DNA from: Devosia sp. LC5
GTDB lineage: Bacteria; Pseudomonadota; Alphaproteobacteria; Rhizobiales; Devosiaceae
Length of the DNA: 64,000 nt
Reading direction: 5' to 3'
Assembly (NCBI RefSeq): GCF_000735585.1
Contig: NZ_JNNO01000006.1
Coordinates: 1 to 64,000, forward strand
A program made the position numbers and the translations under genes. Shown here in pieces: positions 8,989 through 17,840 of the stretch (the stretch's first letter is position 1; every line of letters begins with the position of its first letter). The notes under the pieces were generated by a model. The model did not search any database. It had not been told where the DNA came from and worked only from the letters and a program-made list of their open reading frames with translations.

Positions 8989-9879
8989 TCAATCCAGCGG
9001 CAAATTCTCCTCCAGCCACCGCTCAAACCGGCCCAGCACCGGATCACCCACCCGCTGTGGCGAGGCCAGCAGATAATACCCGCCCAACCGCACCTTGCTG
9101 CTCAAAATCTCCACCAGCCGCCCATCGTCGATCTCGGCCCCGGCCGTCAGCCGCGTCACCAGTGCAATGCCTTGTCCGGCCAGCGCCGCATCAAACCCCA
9201 GATTGGCGTCCCACAGCCGGGGGCCGCGCAATTGGCTCCGCAGCGGAAACCCCATCGCCTCGAACCAGTCCGTCCATTGCTGCCGGCTCTCCTCGTGGAT
9301 CAGCGGCGCCCTGGAGAGTTCGGCCAGATCGGCGGGCGCCCCATGCTGGGCGATCCAGGCCGGGCTCGCCGCTGGAAACATGCGCGGCGAGATCAACCGT
9401 TCCGCACCCGCGGGCAGCCGGTCGAACGAGCCGAACCCGATCATCAGGTCGGACTCGCCCGCCGCAAAGTCCGGCAGCCGGTCGATCGCCCGCAGGCTGA
9501 TATCCACGTCGCCCATCGCCGCCTCGATTTGCGACAGGCGCGGCGTCAGCCAGCGCGTCGCCAGCCCCGGCATGCACCAGATCCGCAACCCCGCCCGCCG
9601 CGAAGCCGGGCGCAATTCGGCCGTGCTGTTGGCAATGATCCGGAAGGCGCGGTTGGTGGCGGCAAACAGCGTTTCGCCCTGCGCCGTGAGCATCACCCCG
9701 CGCGGCGTTGCTGTCACCAAAGGCCGACCCAGCCAATGTTCGAGATTGCGCACATGCCGGCTCACCACTGTATGGCTCACCCCGATATCGTCGGCTGCCT
9801 TGCGCATGCTGCCCATGCGGGCAACGGCCTCGAAGGCGCGCAACATGACCAGGGGTGGCAGGGACAGCTTTTCGCTCAT
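8989..9879 (-). CDS. LysR-family regulator (GcvA-like)
   Basis: A 296-residue LysR-type regulator: HTH at residues 8-65 (LPPLVMLRAFEAVARMGSMR, then VSHTVVSRHVRNLE), effector-binding domain from about 95. The opening LPPL..LRAFEAVAR is typical of the GcvA/AmpR branch. It is divergent from gabT with 105 bp between the starts, the usual arrangement of a LysR regulator with its target, so control of gabT-gabD (and perhaps itself) is inferred. No binding site was verified. Confidence 0.9.
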   Translation of the reverse strand: MSEKLSLPPLVMLRAFEAVARMGSMRKAADDIGVSHTVVSRHVRNLEHWLGRPLVTATPRGVMLTAQGETLFAATNRAFRIIANSTAELRPASRRAGLRIWCMPGLATRWLTPRLSQIEAAMGDVDISLRAIDRLPDFAAGESDLMIGFGSFDRLPAGAERLISPRMFPAASPAWIAQHGAPADLAELSRAPLIHEESRQQWTDWFEAMGFPLRSQLRGPRLWDANLGFDAALAGQGIALVTRLTAGAEIDDGRLVEILSSKVRLGGYYLLASPQRVGDPVLGRFERWLEENLPLD

Positions 9880-9984
9880 GAGTGGAAGCTCTAATGCACC
9901 ACTGTGCCCAAATCAATCTGCTACCCCAATGTCACGCTCAACGCTAACAGTCCGCTCACCAATTGCCCGCGTGAGTGATTCAAA

Positions 9985-11268
9985 ATGCAGTCCAATGCCA
10001 GTCTTCAGGCGCGCCGCATCGCCGCCATTCCCCGCGGCCTCGCCAACGCCTTTCCCATCTATGCCAGCCGCGCGGAAAACGCCGAAATCTGGGACATTGA
10101 GGGCAAACGCTACATCGATTTTGCCGGCGGCATTGCCGTGCTCAACACCGGCCACCGCCACCCCAAAGTGCTCAAGGCCGTCCACGACCAACTCGACCGC
10201 TTCACCCACACCGCCTTCCAGATTTTGCCCTACCAACCCTATGTCGCGCTCTGCGAACGGCTCAATGCGCTGGCCCCATTTTCGGCGCCCGCCAAGTCCA
10301 TCCTGCTCTCGACCGGTGCGGAAGCCGTTGAAAATGCAATTAAAATCGCCCGCGCTGCCACCGGTCGCCCCGGCATCATCGCCTTTAGCGGCGGCTTCCA
10401 CGGCCGCACGACCCTCACCATGGCGCTGACCGGCAAGGTCGCCCCCTACAAGGTCAAATTCGGCGTCGCGCCCCCCGCCATCTACCATCTGCCCTTCCCC
10501 GCCCAGAGCCATGGCGTCAGCACCGCCGACACAATCAAGGCCCTCGAAACCTTGTTCCGCGCAGACATCGCCCCCACCGATGTTGCGGCCATCATCATCG
10601 AACCCGTCCAGGGCGAAGGCGGCTTCCTGCCCGCCCCCGCCGAACTGCTCAAAACCCTCCGTAAAACCTGCGATATTCACGGCATTATCCTGATCGCCGA
10701 CGAGGTCCAGACCGGCTTTGCCCGCACCGGCAAAATGTTCGGCATCGAGCATTCCGGCGTCGAGCCGGATCTGGTGACAGTGGCCAAATCCTTGGCTGGT
10801 GGCTTCCCGCTTTCGGGCGTTATCGGCAAGGCCAATATCATGGATGCGGCCGAGCCCGGCGGGCTGGGTGGCACCTATGCCGGCAGCCCGATTGCCTGCG
10901 CGGCGGCGCTTGCCGTGCTTGATATCATTGCCGAAGAAAACCTGCTGCTACGCGCTGAAGATCTGGGCGGCATCATCCGTAAGTCGTTGGGTGATATCGT
11001 TATTCGCAAGGATGCGCTGCCCATCACCGCCATCCGCGGCCCCGGCGCCATGATCGCCTTCGACATTGTTGACCGGCAGGGCAAGCCTGATGCGGCCGCG
11101 ACCAAGCGGGTGATCGCGGCGGCGCTGGATGACGGCTTGGTATTGTTGTCCTGCGGCATCCATGGCAACACCATCCGCGTTCTCAATCCGCTGACCATTT
11201 CCGACGCCGTACTCGCCGAGGGATTGGACAAGCTGGCCAACGCCCTCGTCGCGGCCAATCTCGAATAG
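9985..11268 (+). CDS. gabT: 4-aminobutyrate--2-oxoglutarate transaminase
   Basis: A 427-residue class III PLP aminotransferase. Evidence: STGAEAVENAIK (109-120), the PLP-contact segment IADEVQTGFARTG with D239, and the Schiff-base lysine K268 in VAKSLAGGFPLSG. It converts GABA plus 2-oxoglutarate to succinate semialdehyde plus glutamate. Length is normal for GabT. The stop is 8 bp from gabD, whose ribosome binding site (TAGGAGATCCC) overlaps the gabT stop, so the two are one operon. Confidence 0.92.
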   Translation: MQSNASLQARRIAAIPRGLANAFPIYASRAENAEIWDIEGKRYIDFAGGIAVLNTGHRHPKVLKAVHDQLDRFTHTAFQILPYQPYVALCERLNALAPFSAPAKSILLSTGAEAVENAIKIARAATGRPGIIAFSGGFHGRTTLTMALTGKVAPYKVKFGVAPPAIYHLPFPAQSHGVSTADTIKALETLFRADIAPTDVAAIIIEPVQGEGGFLPAPAELLKTLRKTCDIHGIILIADEVQTGFARTGKMFGIEHSGVEPDLVTVAKSLAGGFPLSGVIGKANIMDAAEPGGLGGTYAGSPIACAAALAVLDIIAEENLLLRAEDLGGIIRKSLGDIVIRKDALPITAIRGPGAMIAFDIVDRQGKPDAAATKRVIAAALDDGLVLLSCGIHGNTIRVLNPLTISDAVLAEGLDKLANALVAANLE

Positions 11269-11276
11269 GAGATCCC

Positions 11277-12722
11277 ATGCGCGCCTTGACCGATCCGGCA
11301 CTGTTGCAGTCGCAGAGTTTCATCGACGGCCAGTTCACCGGCGATGCCGCGCTGGCCGTGACCAACCCCGCCAATGGCGAAATCCTCGGCCACGTGCCCA
11401 ATCACGGCGCGGCAGAAGCAAATATTGCCGTGGATGCGGCGGCCAGGGCATTCCACCCCTGGGCCGCCCGCACGGCCAAGGACCGCAGCGCGGTGCTGCG
11501 CAAATGGTTCGAACTGGTCATGGCCAATCGCAGCGATTTGGCCACCATTCTCACCAGCGAACAGGGCAAGCCCTTTGCCGAGGCGCTGGGCGAAATTGAT
11601 TATGCCGCCTCCTACATCGAATTCTATGCCGAGGAAGCCAAGCGCGTGGCGGGTGAATTGCTGCCCTCGCACCGCGCCGACGCCCGCATCATGGTGCTGC
11701 GCCAGCCAATTGGCGTGGTGGCAGCGATTACGCCGTGGAATTTCCCGGCCGCGATGATCACCCGCAAGGTCGCGCCGGCACTGGCGGCTGGCTGTACTGT
11801 GGTGCTCAAGCCAGCGCCCGAGACGCCGCTGACGGCTTTGGCATTGGCGGAACTCGCCCAGCGCGCGGGCTTCCCGGCCGGCACGATCAATGTGATCACC
11901 GGCGACGCCATCGCCATTGGCGGCGTGCTGACCAGCCATCCCAAAGTGCGGCTGGTGGGCTTTACCGGTTCGACCGAGGTAGGCAAGATCCTGATGCGGC
12001 AGGCCGCCGGAACGGTCAAGAAAGTAGCGCTCGAACTGGGCGGCAATGCCCCCTTCATCGTCTTCGACGATGCCGATATCGATGCAACGGTCGAGGGCGC
12101 AATCCTCTCCAAATTCCGCAATATGGGCCAGACTTGCGTGTGCACCAACCGCATCTATGTGCAGGACAAGGTGCATGATGCGTTTGTCGAGAAGCTCATC
12201 GCCAAGGTGCGCGCGCTCAAGGTCGGCGACGGCTTTGCCGAGGGCGTGGTGCAGGGGCCGCTGATCACCGAAGACGCAGTGGAGAAGGTGGAAACCCACA
12301 TCGCCGATGCCCTCACCAAAGGCGCTTCTCTCGAACTGGGAGGCAAGCGGCATGAACTGGGCCAGACCTTCTTCGAGCCCACCGTTCTGACCGGCGTCAC
12401 CGGCAATATGCAACTGGCACAGGAGGAAACGTTTGGCCCGCTGGCTCCGGTGTTCCGCTTCACCACCGAGGATGAGGTGATCGCGGCGGCCAATGCCACC
12501 GAAACCGGGCTGGCGGCCTATTTCTACTCCCGGAACGCAGCACGGTTGTTCCGCGTCATGGAGCGGCTGGAATACGGCATGGTCGGCATCAATACCGGGC
12601 TGATCTCCACCGAACTGGCGCCCTTTGGCGGGGTCAAGGAAAGCGGCAATTCCCGCGAGGGCTCCGCGCACGGGATATTGGAGTTTACGGAGCTGAAATA
12701 TGCCTGTGTGGGTGGGTTGTAG
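11277..12722 (+). CDS. gabD: NAD(P)-dependent succinate-semialdehyde dehydrogenase
   Basis: A 481-residue aldehyde dehydrogenase of the GabD group. Motifs: TPWNFPAAMITRK (152-164), E253 in ALELGGNAPF, and C287 in NMGQTCVCTNR. The ending GVKESGNSREGS resembles the GabD consensus. It oxidises succinate semialdehyde to succinate, which completes the GABA shunt after gabT. The second cysteine two residues after the nucleophile (CVC) is shared with E. coli GabD, where it has been linked to redox sensitivity. Convergent with the CDF gene, 15 bp between the stops. Confidence 0.92.
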   Translation: MRALTDPALLQSQSFIDGQFTGDAALAVTNPANGEILGHVPNHGAAEANIAVDAAARAFHPWAARTAKDRSAVLRKWFELVMANRSDLATILTSEQGKPFAEALGEIDYAASYIEFYAEEAKRVAGELLPSHRADARIMVLRQPIGVVAAITPWNFPAAMITRKVAPALAAGCTVVLKPAPETPLTALALAELAQRAGFPAGTINVITGDAIAIGGVLTSHPKVRLVGFTGSTEVGKILMRQAAGTVKKVALELGGNAPFIVFDDADIDATVEGAILSKFRNMGQTCVCTNRIYVQDKVHDAFVEKLIAKVRALKVGDGFAEGVVQGPLITEDAVEKVETHIADALTKGASLELGGKRHELGQTFFEPTVLTGVTGNMQLAQEETFGPLAPVFRFTTEDEVIAAANATETGLAAYFYSRNAARLFRVMERLEYGMVGINTGLISTELAPFGGVKESGNSREGSAHGILEFTELKYACVGGL

Positions 12723-12737
12723 ACCCGCCCCACTGGC

Positions 12738-13787
12738 TTACGGAATCCCCTCCACCGCCAGCGCACAGGCCGGCGTGCCATCCTCCCAGACGATCTCGAT
12801 GGTCGAGTGCGCAATGCCATAATCCTTGAGCAGTGCCTGCTTGGTAGCCTGCGTCGTCGCCGCCGCATCCGCCCCCGGAGCCAAGACGATTTCCAGCGTG
12901 GCGACGGGCTTGCCCGAGGTGATCGACCAGACATGGATGTGCCGTGCGGCCTTGAGGCTCGGTACGGCGGCGAGCAGCCCCTTTTCCATATCCTCGATGG
13001 CCACATTGCCAGGCGTGCCTTCCATCAGGATATGCAGCGAGCCGCGGAACAGTTTCCAGGCGCTGCGCAGGACCAGGAGGCACACAAAGACCGACAGGAT
13101 CGGATCGATGGGCATCCATCCGGTCAACCAGATGACGATAGCGGCGGCAATGGCGGCGACCGAGCCGAGCAGATCGCCCAGCACATGCAGCATGGCGCCG
13201 CGAATATTGACATGCTCCTTGTCGCCGCGCGACAGCACGAAAAACACCGCGACATTGATGAAGAGGCCCAGCACGGCGACGATGAACATCGGCCCGGCCA
13301 GAACCTCATGCGGCGTCATGAAACGCTGAACGGCTTCGTAGATGATCCAGCCGGTGAGGGCGAACAGCGCCAGCGCATTGACCAGCCCGGCGACCACTTC
13401 AAGCCGCATATAGCCAAAACTGCGCTTGCTGTCAGAGGCGCGGCGGCCAAAGCGGAACGCCGCACAGGCCAGCAGCAATGCGGCTGCGTCGGTCAGCATA
13501 TGCCCGGCATCGGCAATCAGCGCCAATGAGCCGGACAGCACGCCGGCCACCACTTCGGCAACCATGAAGCCCGCCGTCAGCACAAAGCCGATCAGCACCA
13601 CCTTTTCATTGCCGGCGCCGACCGTGGGCGCATGGCTATGATCGTGCCCGTCATGATCATGATCGCCATGGCTGGCATGGCCATGCCCGGTCCCACCGTG
13701 GCTATGCCCGGCGTGATCGTGGTCCTCATGATCATGCTCAACGTGATCGTGAGTGCCTGGATTATGGGCCGGTCCTGTCCCTGCCAT
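12738..13787 (-). CDS. Cation diffusion facilitator metal exporter (His-rich N-terminus)
   Basis: A 349-residue CDF family inner-membrane antiporter. The first 55 residues are packed with His/Asp repeats (HDHVEHDHEDHDHAGHSHGG and more), a metal-collecting leader. Transmembrane helices follow, with the metal-site motif IADAGHMLTDAAA in helix 2 and HVLGDLLGS in helix 5, then a cytoplasmic C-terminal domain (HIHVW). It exports Zn(II) or similar divalent cations. The ATG at 13787 is preferred over one nine codons upstream because AAGGAG lies 8 bp before it. An ArsR/SmtB-type operator lies just upstream, and the repressor gene is the next gene on the same strand. Confidence 0.9.
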   Translation of the reverse strand: MAGTGPAHNPGTHDHVEHDHEDHDHAGHSHGGTGHGHASHGDHDHDGHDHSHAPTVGAGNEKVVLIGFVLTAGFMVAEVVAGVLSGSLALIADAGHMLTDAAALLLACAAFRFGRRASDSKRSFGYMRLEVVAGLVNALALFALTGWIIYEAVQRFMTPHEVLAGPMFIVAVLGLFINVAVFFVLSRGDKEHVNIRGAMLHVLGDLLGSVAAIAAAIVIWLTGWMPIDPILSVFVCLLVLRSAWKLFRGSLHILMEGTPGNVAIEDMEKGLLAAVPSLKAARHIHVWSITSGKPVATLEIVLAPGADAAATTQATKQALLKDYGIAHSTIEIVWEDGTPACALAVEGIP

Positions 13788-13811
13788 TGGCAAATGCTCC
13801 TTACTTACCTT

Positions 13812-13833
13812 CATATGAATACATGTTCATATG
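13812..13833. promoter_or_regulatory. ArsR/SmtB-type operator of the CDF gene
   Basis: An 8-6-8 inverted repeat: CATATGAA, TACATG, TTCATATG. This is close to the imperfect 12-2-12 palindrome (TATATGAACA..TGTTCATATA) known for SmtB/CzrA/ZiaR repressors. It lies 25-46 bp upstream of the preferred CDF start and 36 bp after the ArsR stop, so the likely target is the CDF gene. Confidence 0.75.
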
Positions 13834-13868
13834 TAGAAATCAAGGACGATGCCGGGCCAGAACTGCGG

Positions 13869-14201
13869 TCAGGTGTCGCGGTCGTCCTCGCTCTCGCCCG
13901 GTGCATGCTCTTCCATGGCGTGTTCGATCATGTCGGCCAGCATGCGGGCAATGTGATCGTCGGCCGCCTCGTAAAACACCTGCTTGTTGCGCCGCGTACC
14001 GCGCACCAGCCTTGCTCCGCGCAACAGGCGCAGGTGATGACTGACCAGTGACGGCGAGGCGGCGACGGCCTTGGCGATATCACCCACGGCAATGGGTTGC
14101 GCCAGGCACGCCAGCAGCACGCGCAGCCGGGTGGGATCGCCCAATAGGCGATAGGTTTCGGCGATCACGGCGATCTGGCTGTCACTAGGTGTAGCGGTCA
14201 C
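13869..14201 (-). CDS. ArsR/SmtB-family metal-responsive repressor
   Basis: A 110-residue winged-helix repressor. The recognition helix is SPSLVSHHLRLLRGARLV (49-66). Near the C-terminus D81, H83, H94 and E97 (DDHIARMLADMIEHAMEEH) have the spacing D-x-H-x10-H-x2-E of the alpha-5 zinc site of cyanobacterial SmtB. No arsenic-type CxC motif is present. I infer Zn(II)-relieved repression of the downstream CDF exporter through the palindrome at 13812-13833. Confidence 0.9.
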   Translation of the reverse strand: MTATPSDSQIAVIAETYRLLGDPTRLRVLLACLAQPIAVGDIAKAVAASPSLVSHHLRLLRGARLVRGTRRNKQVFYEAADDHIARMLADMIEHAMEEHAPGESEDDRDT

Positions 14202-14325
14202 GGGAACACTCTTTGAGGCTTGCTGAACAAAGAGATAAGGCGCTTTGCGCTATTGCACCAGCTTGTGGCGCCCGCCGCGAACGTGTCAGGGTGCCATCAA
14301 TCAAGAATGCCTGGGGAGGCGGTCG

Positions 14326-15315
14326 ATGAGCTTTCGCGCTCTGGTGACTGAAAAGGCCGATGATGGGCGGGTCAGCTCATCGGTTCAGCAGGTGGATGAG
14401 GCGCGTCTGCCCGCCGGCAATGTGACGGTCGACGTGCAATGGGCCGGCCTCAATTACAAGGATGGCTTGTGCCTGACCGGCGCGGGCGGGCTGGTGCGGA
14501 ATTATCCCCATGTCGCCGGCATCGATTTTGCCGGCATTGTGCGCGACAGCGTCGATCCCCGCTATGTACCCGGCCAGGCCGTGGTGCTGACGGGCTGGCG
14601 CGTGGGCGAGGCCCAATGGGGCGGCTATGCCGAACGCGCCCGCGTCAGCGCCGATTGGCTGGTGCCGCTGCCCCAAGGGCTGAGCCCGCGCCAGGCCATT
14701 ATCGCCGGCACGGCAGGGCTGACCGCCATGCTGGCCATCGACCGGCTCGAAGCCGCCGGGTTGCAGTCCGATGCCGGGGAAGTGCTGGTGACTGGCGCGG
14801 CTGGTGGCGTCGGCTCGATCGCTACTTCGCTTTTGGCTAAGCTGGGCTATCAGGTCGCCGCGCTGTCGGGACGTCTGGAACTCTCCGGTGCGCTACGCCT
14901 TTTGGGCGCGTCCAGCGTCATCGACCGCAATGCCTTTCTCGGCGGCGCCGATAAGCCGCTCGAAAGCGCGCGCTGGGCGGCGGCCATCGACAATGTCGGC
15001 GGCAAGATTCTGGGCAAACTGCTGCGGCAGGTCAATTATGGCGGGGCAGTCGCCAGCATCGGCAATGCCGGGGGCATCGAACTTGAAACCAATGTCCTGC
15101 CCTTCATCCTGCGCGGCGTGACGCTGATCGGCATCGACAGCGTCATGCAGCCCTATGCGACGCGGGTGGCCGCGTGGAACAGGCTGGGCGAGCTGTTTGA
15201 TTTCGCAGGCTACGAGGAACTGGTCGAGGAAATCGGGCTTGAGGGCCTGCCCGTGGCGGCGCAACGGATTTTGGCCGGGAAGGTCATGGGCCGGGTGCTG
15301 GTGCGGGTGGGGTAG
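14326..15315 (+). CDS. acuI: AcuI/YhdH-family acryloyl-CoA reductase / quinone oxidoreductase
   Basis: A 329-residue medium-chain dehydrogenase/reductase without the structural zinc cysteines. N-terminal GroES-like half contains VQWAGLNYKDGLCLTG; the Rossmann half contains VTGAAGGVGSIATSLLAKLG (about 157-176), the NADPH-binding stretch. Resembles AcuI/YhdH, which reduce acryloyl-CoA to propanoyl-CoA with NADPH. Start chosen at the ATG at 14326, which follows GGGGAGG; codons further upstream lack homology. Convergent with the ABC exporter gene (stops 3 bp apart). A generic quinone reductase role cannot be excluded. Confidence 0.82.
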   Translation: MSFRALVTEKADDGRVSSSVQQVDEARLPAGNVTVDVQWAGLNYKDGLCLTGAGGLVRNYPHVAGIDFAGIVRDSVDPRYVPGQAVVLTGWRVGEAQWGGYAERARVSADWLVPLPQGLSPRQAIIAGTAGLTAMLAIDRLEAAGLQSDAGEVLVTGAAGGVGSIATSLLAKLGYQVAALSGRLELSGALRLLGASSVIDRNAFLGGADKPLESARWAAAIDNVGGKILGKLLRQVNYGGAVASIGNAGGIELETNVLPFILRGVTLIGIDSVMQPYATRVAAWNRLGELFDFAGYEELVEEIGLEGLPVAAQRILAGKVMGRVLVRVG

Positions 15316-15318
15316 GGG

Positions 15319-17196
15319 CTATCGGTACCCCGCCGCCTGCAACTCAAACAGCTCCGCATAGCGCCCACGCAGGGCCAGCAATTGTTCATGGGAGCCCGAT
15401 TCCAGGATCGCACCATTCTCCAGCACCAGTATCCGATCCGCCATCCGCACCGTCGAAAACCGGTGCGAGATGATCACTGCCGTCTTCCCGCTGGCGAGAC
15501 TCTTGAAGCGCGAAAACACCTCCGCCTCCGCCTTGGCATCAAGCGCCGCCGTGGGCTCGTCCAGAATGATCAGATCGGCATCGCGCATATAGGCGCGGGC
15601 AATGGCGACCTTCTGCCATTCCCCACCGGAGAGATCGCGCCCCTTGTTGAACAGGCGCCCCAGCTGGGTGTCATAGCCGCCGGGCAATTTGGTTATCACC
15701 TGATCGGCAAGGCTGCGCTCGGCCGCGTCTTCGATCCGCTCCATATCGTGCTGGTCATCGATCCGGCCCACCCCGATATTTTCGCGGGCGGACAGGCTAT
15801 AGCGGATGAAATCCTGAAAGATCACCCCGATATGGGCGTGAATATCCTCGATGCGCATATCCTTGAGATCAATGCCATCGACACTGATGCGGCCCTCATC
15901 GGGGTCATAGAGACGGGTCAAAAGTTTGACGATTGTTGTCTTACCTGCTCCGTTCTCGCCCACCAGCGCCAGGGTTTCGCCGGCATGGAGCGTGAAGGAC
16001 AGGCCGCGAATGGCCCAGGTTTCCGTATCGGGATAGCGGAAGCCGACATTGTCGAAGACGATGCCCTGGGCGATGGGCTGGGGGAAGGGCTTGGGATGGG
16101 CCGGCGGCAATATGGTCGGCTCGATCTCGAAGAACGAGAACAGATCATCGAGATACATGGACTGGCCGGCAATCTGGGTGAATCCGAGCAGGATTTTCTG
16201 GAACAGGCCATTGAGTCTGAGGAACGAACCCGACAGGAACGCCAGGTCGCCGATGGAAAAGTCCCCGATAATGGTGCGCCAGACGATGAAGGCATAGGCC
16301 CCGTAATAGGTCAGTGTCGAAATCGAAGAAAACACCGCGCCCCAGCCGGCGCGCTGGGTCGAGAGCCGGCGATTTTCGAGGAAGATGGTGTGGGCCAGCT
16401 TCTTGAAGCGCTCGATCAGAAAAGCGCCCAGGCCAAACAGCTTGATCTCCTTGGCCGTATCGGCGCTCGAGCCGACATAGCGGATATATTCGAGCTCCCG
16501 CCGCTCGGGGGTGCGCCAGCGGTTCATGAAATAGGCCAGGGTGTTGAAGCGGCTTTCGCCCCACACGGCGGGCACGAAGCTGAGCGGCAGCAGCAGGATC
16601 AGCCAGGGCGCGTAAAAGAACAGGCCACCCGCCAGTGTCGCCACTGTGATGATATCCTGCGCCTGGCCGAACATCTGGCTGAGCAGGGCATTGCGGCCGG
16701 CGGCCTGGCGGCGGGCGCGCTCCAGCCGGTCCTGATATTCGGCGGATTCGAAATGCATCAGATCGAGCCGGGCGGCATGGGTCATCAGCTCGACGCTGAC
16801 CTGGTTGGAATGCAGTTCCGACAGCACCGCATCGGCCAGGCCCGTGGCGCGGGCGAGCAGGTCGGAGAAGATCACCAGCGCCAGCTCAAGCGCCAAAAGG
16901 CCGATTACGGTGGTGAGCGCACCGCTGGCCCACCAATCGGCAAAGCCGGGGCCGGGCTTGGACAGGCTGGTCAGCCGCACCACCTCATCGATGATCAGCT
17001 TGCCCACATAGAGCATGGCGATGGGCTGCATCGAAGCGATCAGCCGCAGCCCGATACTGGCGGCAGTCAACGGCCGGCTGGTGCGCCAGATCTGGGACAC
17101 CAGACGCCCCAGATGGCGCAGATTTTCCAGCCGCTCGCGGAAGGTGGGGGCGGTTTCTGGATGAGGCGGCGGCCGGCGGCCGGGAAGGTCGGTCAT
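15319..17196 (-). CDS. ABC exporter, fused permease-ATPase
   Basis: A 625-residue half-transporter of the MsbA/LmrA type, presumably a homodimer in the inner membrane. Residues 40-345 hold the six-helix membrane domain. The ATPase domain has Walker A GENGAGKTT (413-421), signature LSGGEWQKVA (522-531), Walker B LIILDEP (542-548) and switch H578 (ISHRFSTVRMADRI). LSGGE in place of LSGGQ is an ordinary variant. Substrate unknown; there is no accessory gene beside it. Convergent with acuI. Confidence 0.9.
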   Translation of the reverse strand: MTDLPGRRPPPHPETAPTFRERLENLRHLGRLVSQIWRTSRPLTAASIGLRLIASMQPIAMLYVGKLIIDEVVRLTSLSKPGPGFADWWASGALTTVIGLLALELALVIFSDLLARATGLADAVLSELHSNQVSVELMTHAARLDLMHFESAEYQDRLERARRQAAGRNALLSQMFGQAQDIITVATLAGGLFFYAPWLILLLPLSFVPAVWGESRFNTLAYFMNRWRTPERRELEYIRYVGSSADTAKEIKLFGLGAFLIERFKKLAHTIFLENRRLSTQRAGWGAVFSSISTLTYYGAYAFIVWRTIIGDFSIGDLAFLSGSFLRLNGLFQKILLGFTQIAGQSMYLDDLFSFFEIEPTILPPAHPKPFPQPIAQGIVFDNVGFRYPDTETWAIRGLSFTLHAGETLALVGENGAGKTTIVKLLTRLYDPDEGRISVDGIDLKDMRIEDIHAHIGVIFQDFIRYSLSARENIGVGRIDDQHDMERIEDAAERSLADQVITKLPGGYDTQLGRLFNKGRDLSGGEWQKVAIARAYMRDADLIILDEPTAALDAKAEAEVFSRFKSLASGKTAVIISHRFSTVRMADRILVLENGAILESGSHEQLLALRGRYAELFELQAAGYR

Positions 17197-17368
17197 GCCG
17201 CAATGATAGAACGCAGCGAAGATGGGAAAAAGACGCTGTCGCAGTGTTTTATCAAATATTGGGATGGGGCGGCGGGATCGTGGCTCTCGTCACCCCCGCC
17301 TGGCCGGGGAATGAACCCAATCCTGGGCGGCGCGTTGGGTCAGCATAGCCAATCAAGGAGAGTTCGTC

Positions 17369-17737
17369 ATGCTCAAGGATTTCGACTCTGCCGCCATCGT
17401 GGCAGTAACCGACATGGCCCGCGCCCGGCACTTCTATGAGCATGTGCTGGGGCTGACCCTGATCCAGTCAGATGACATGGTCATGGAGTTCAAGACCGGC
17501 AAGACGGGGCTGGTGGTCTACAAGTCCGACTTCGCCGGCACCAACAAGGCCAATGCCGTGGTCTGGGGCGTGGGCGGCGAGATCGAGGATATCGTCGCCA
17601 ATCTGCGCGCCCGTGGCGTCAGCTTCGAGCATTATGAAGGCATGGACCTGCGCGGCGACATCCACATTGCCGGCGATTTCAAGATGGTCTGGTTCAAGGA
17701 CCCCGACGGCAATATTCTGCATCTGAACAATATGTAG
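17369..17737 (+). CDS. VOC (glyoxalase/bleomycin resistance) family protein
   Basis: A 122-residue protein with the two beta-alpha-beta-beta-beta modules of the vicinal oxygen chelate fold: VAVTDMARARHFYEHVLGL near the start and FKDPDGNILHLNNM at the end. Metal-site positions would fall in these segments. Members range from glyoxalases to antibiotic-binding proteins, so substrate is unassigned. A strong ribosome binding site (AAGGAGAGTTCGTC) precedes the ATG. Single gene, followed by REP-like repeats. Confidence 0.85.
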   Translation: MLKDFDSAAIVAVTDMARARHFYEHVLGLTLIQSDDMVMEFKTGKTGLVVYKSDFAGTNKANAVVWGVGGEIEDIVANLRARGVSFEHYEGMDLRGDIHIAGDFKMVWFKDPDGNILHLNNM

Positions 17738-17741
17738 CGAC

Positions 17742-17833
17742 GACCTCGTCCTTCGACAGGTTCAGGATGAGGTCTGCTGGGAATAATGCGACCAAAAGTA
17801 GACCTCATGGTGAGCTTGTCGAACCACGAGGTC
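17742..17833. repeat. REP-like dispersed palindromes, two copies
   Basis: Copies at 17742-17774 (inverted orientation, GACCTCGTCCTTCGAC) and 17801-17833 (direct, GACCTCATGGTGAGC) lie between the convergent VOC and nucleotidase genes, where they may serve as transcript-end structures. Confidence 0.75.
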
Positions 17834-17840
17834 GTGCCCC

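Noticed and set aside
15382..17439. A 685-codon plus-strand frame opposite the ABC exporter
   Set aside because: No domain, antisense to an intact ABC exporter with all motifs, same codon-position bias artefact.
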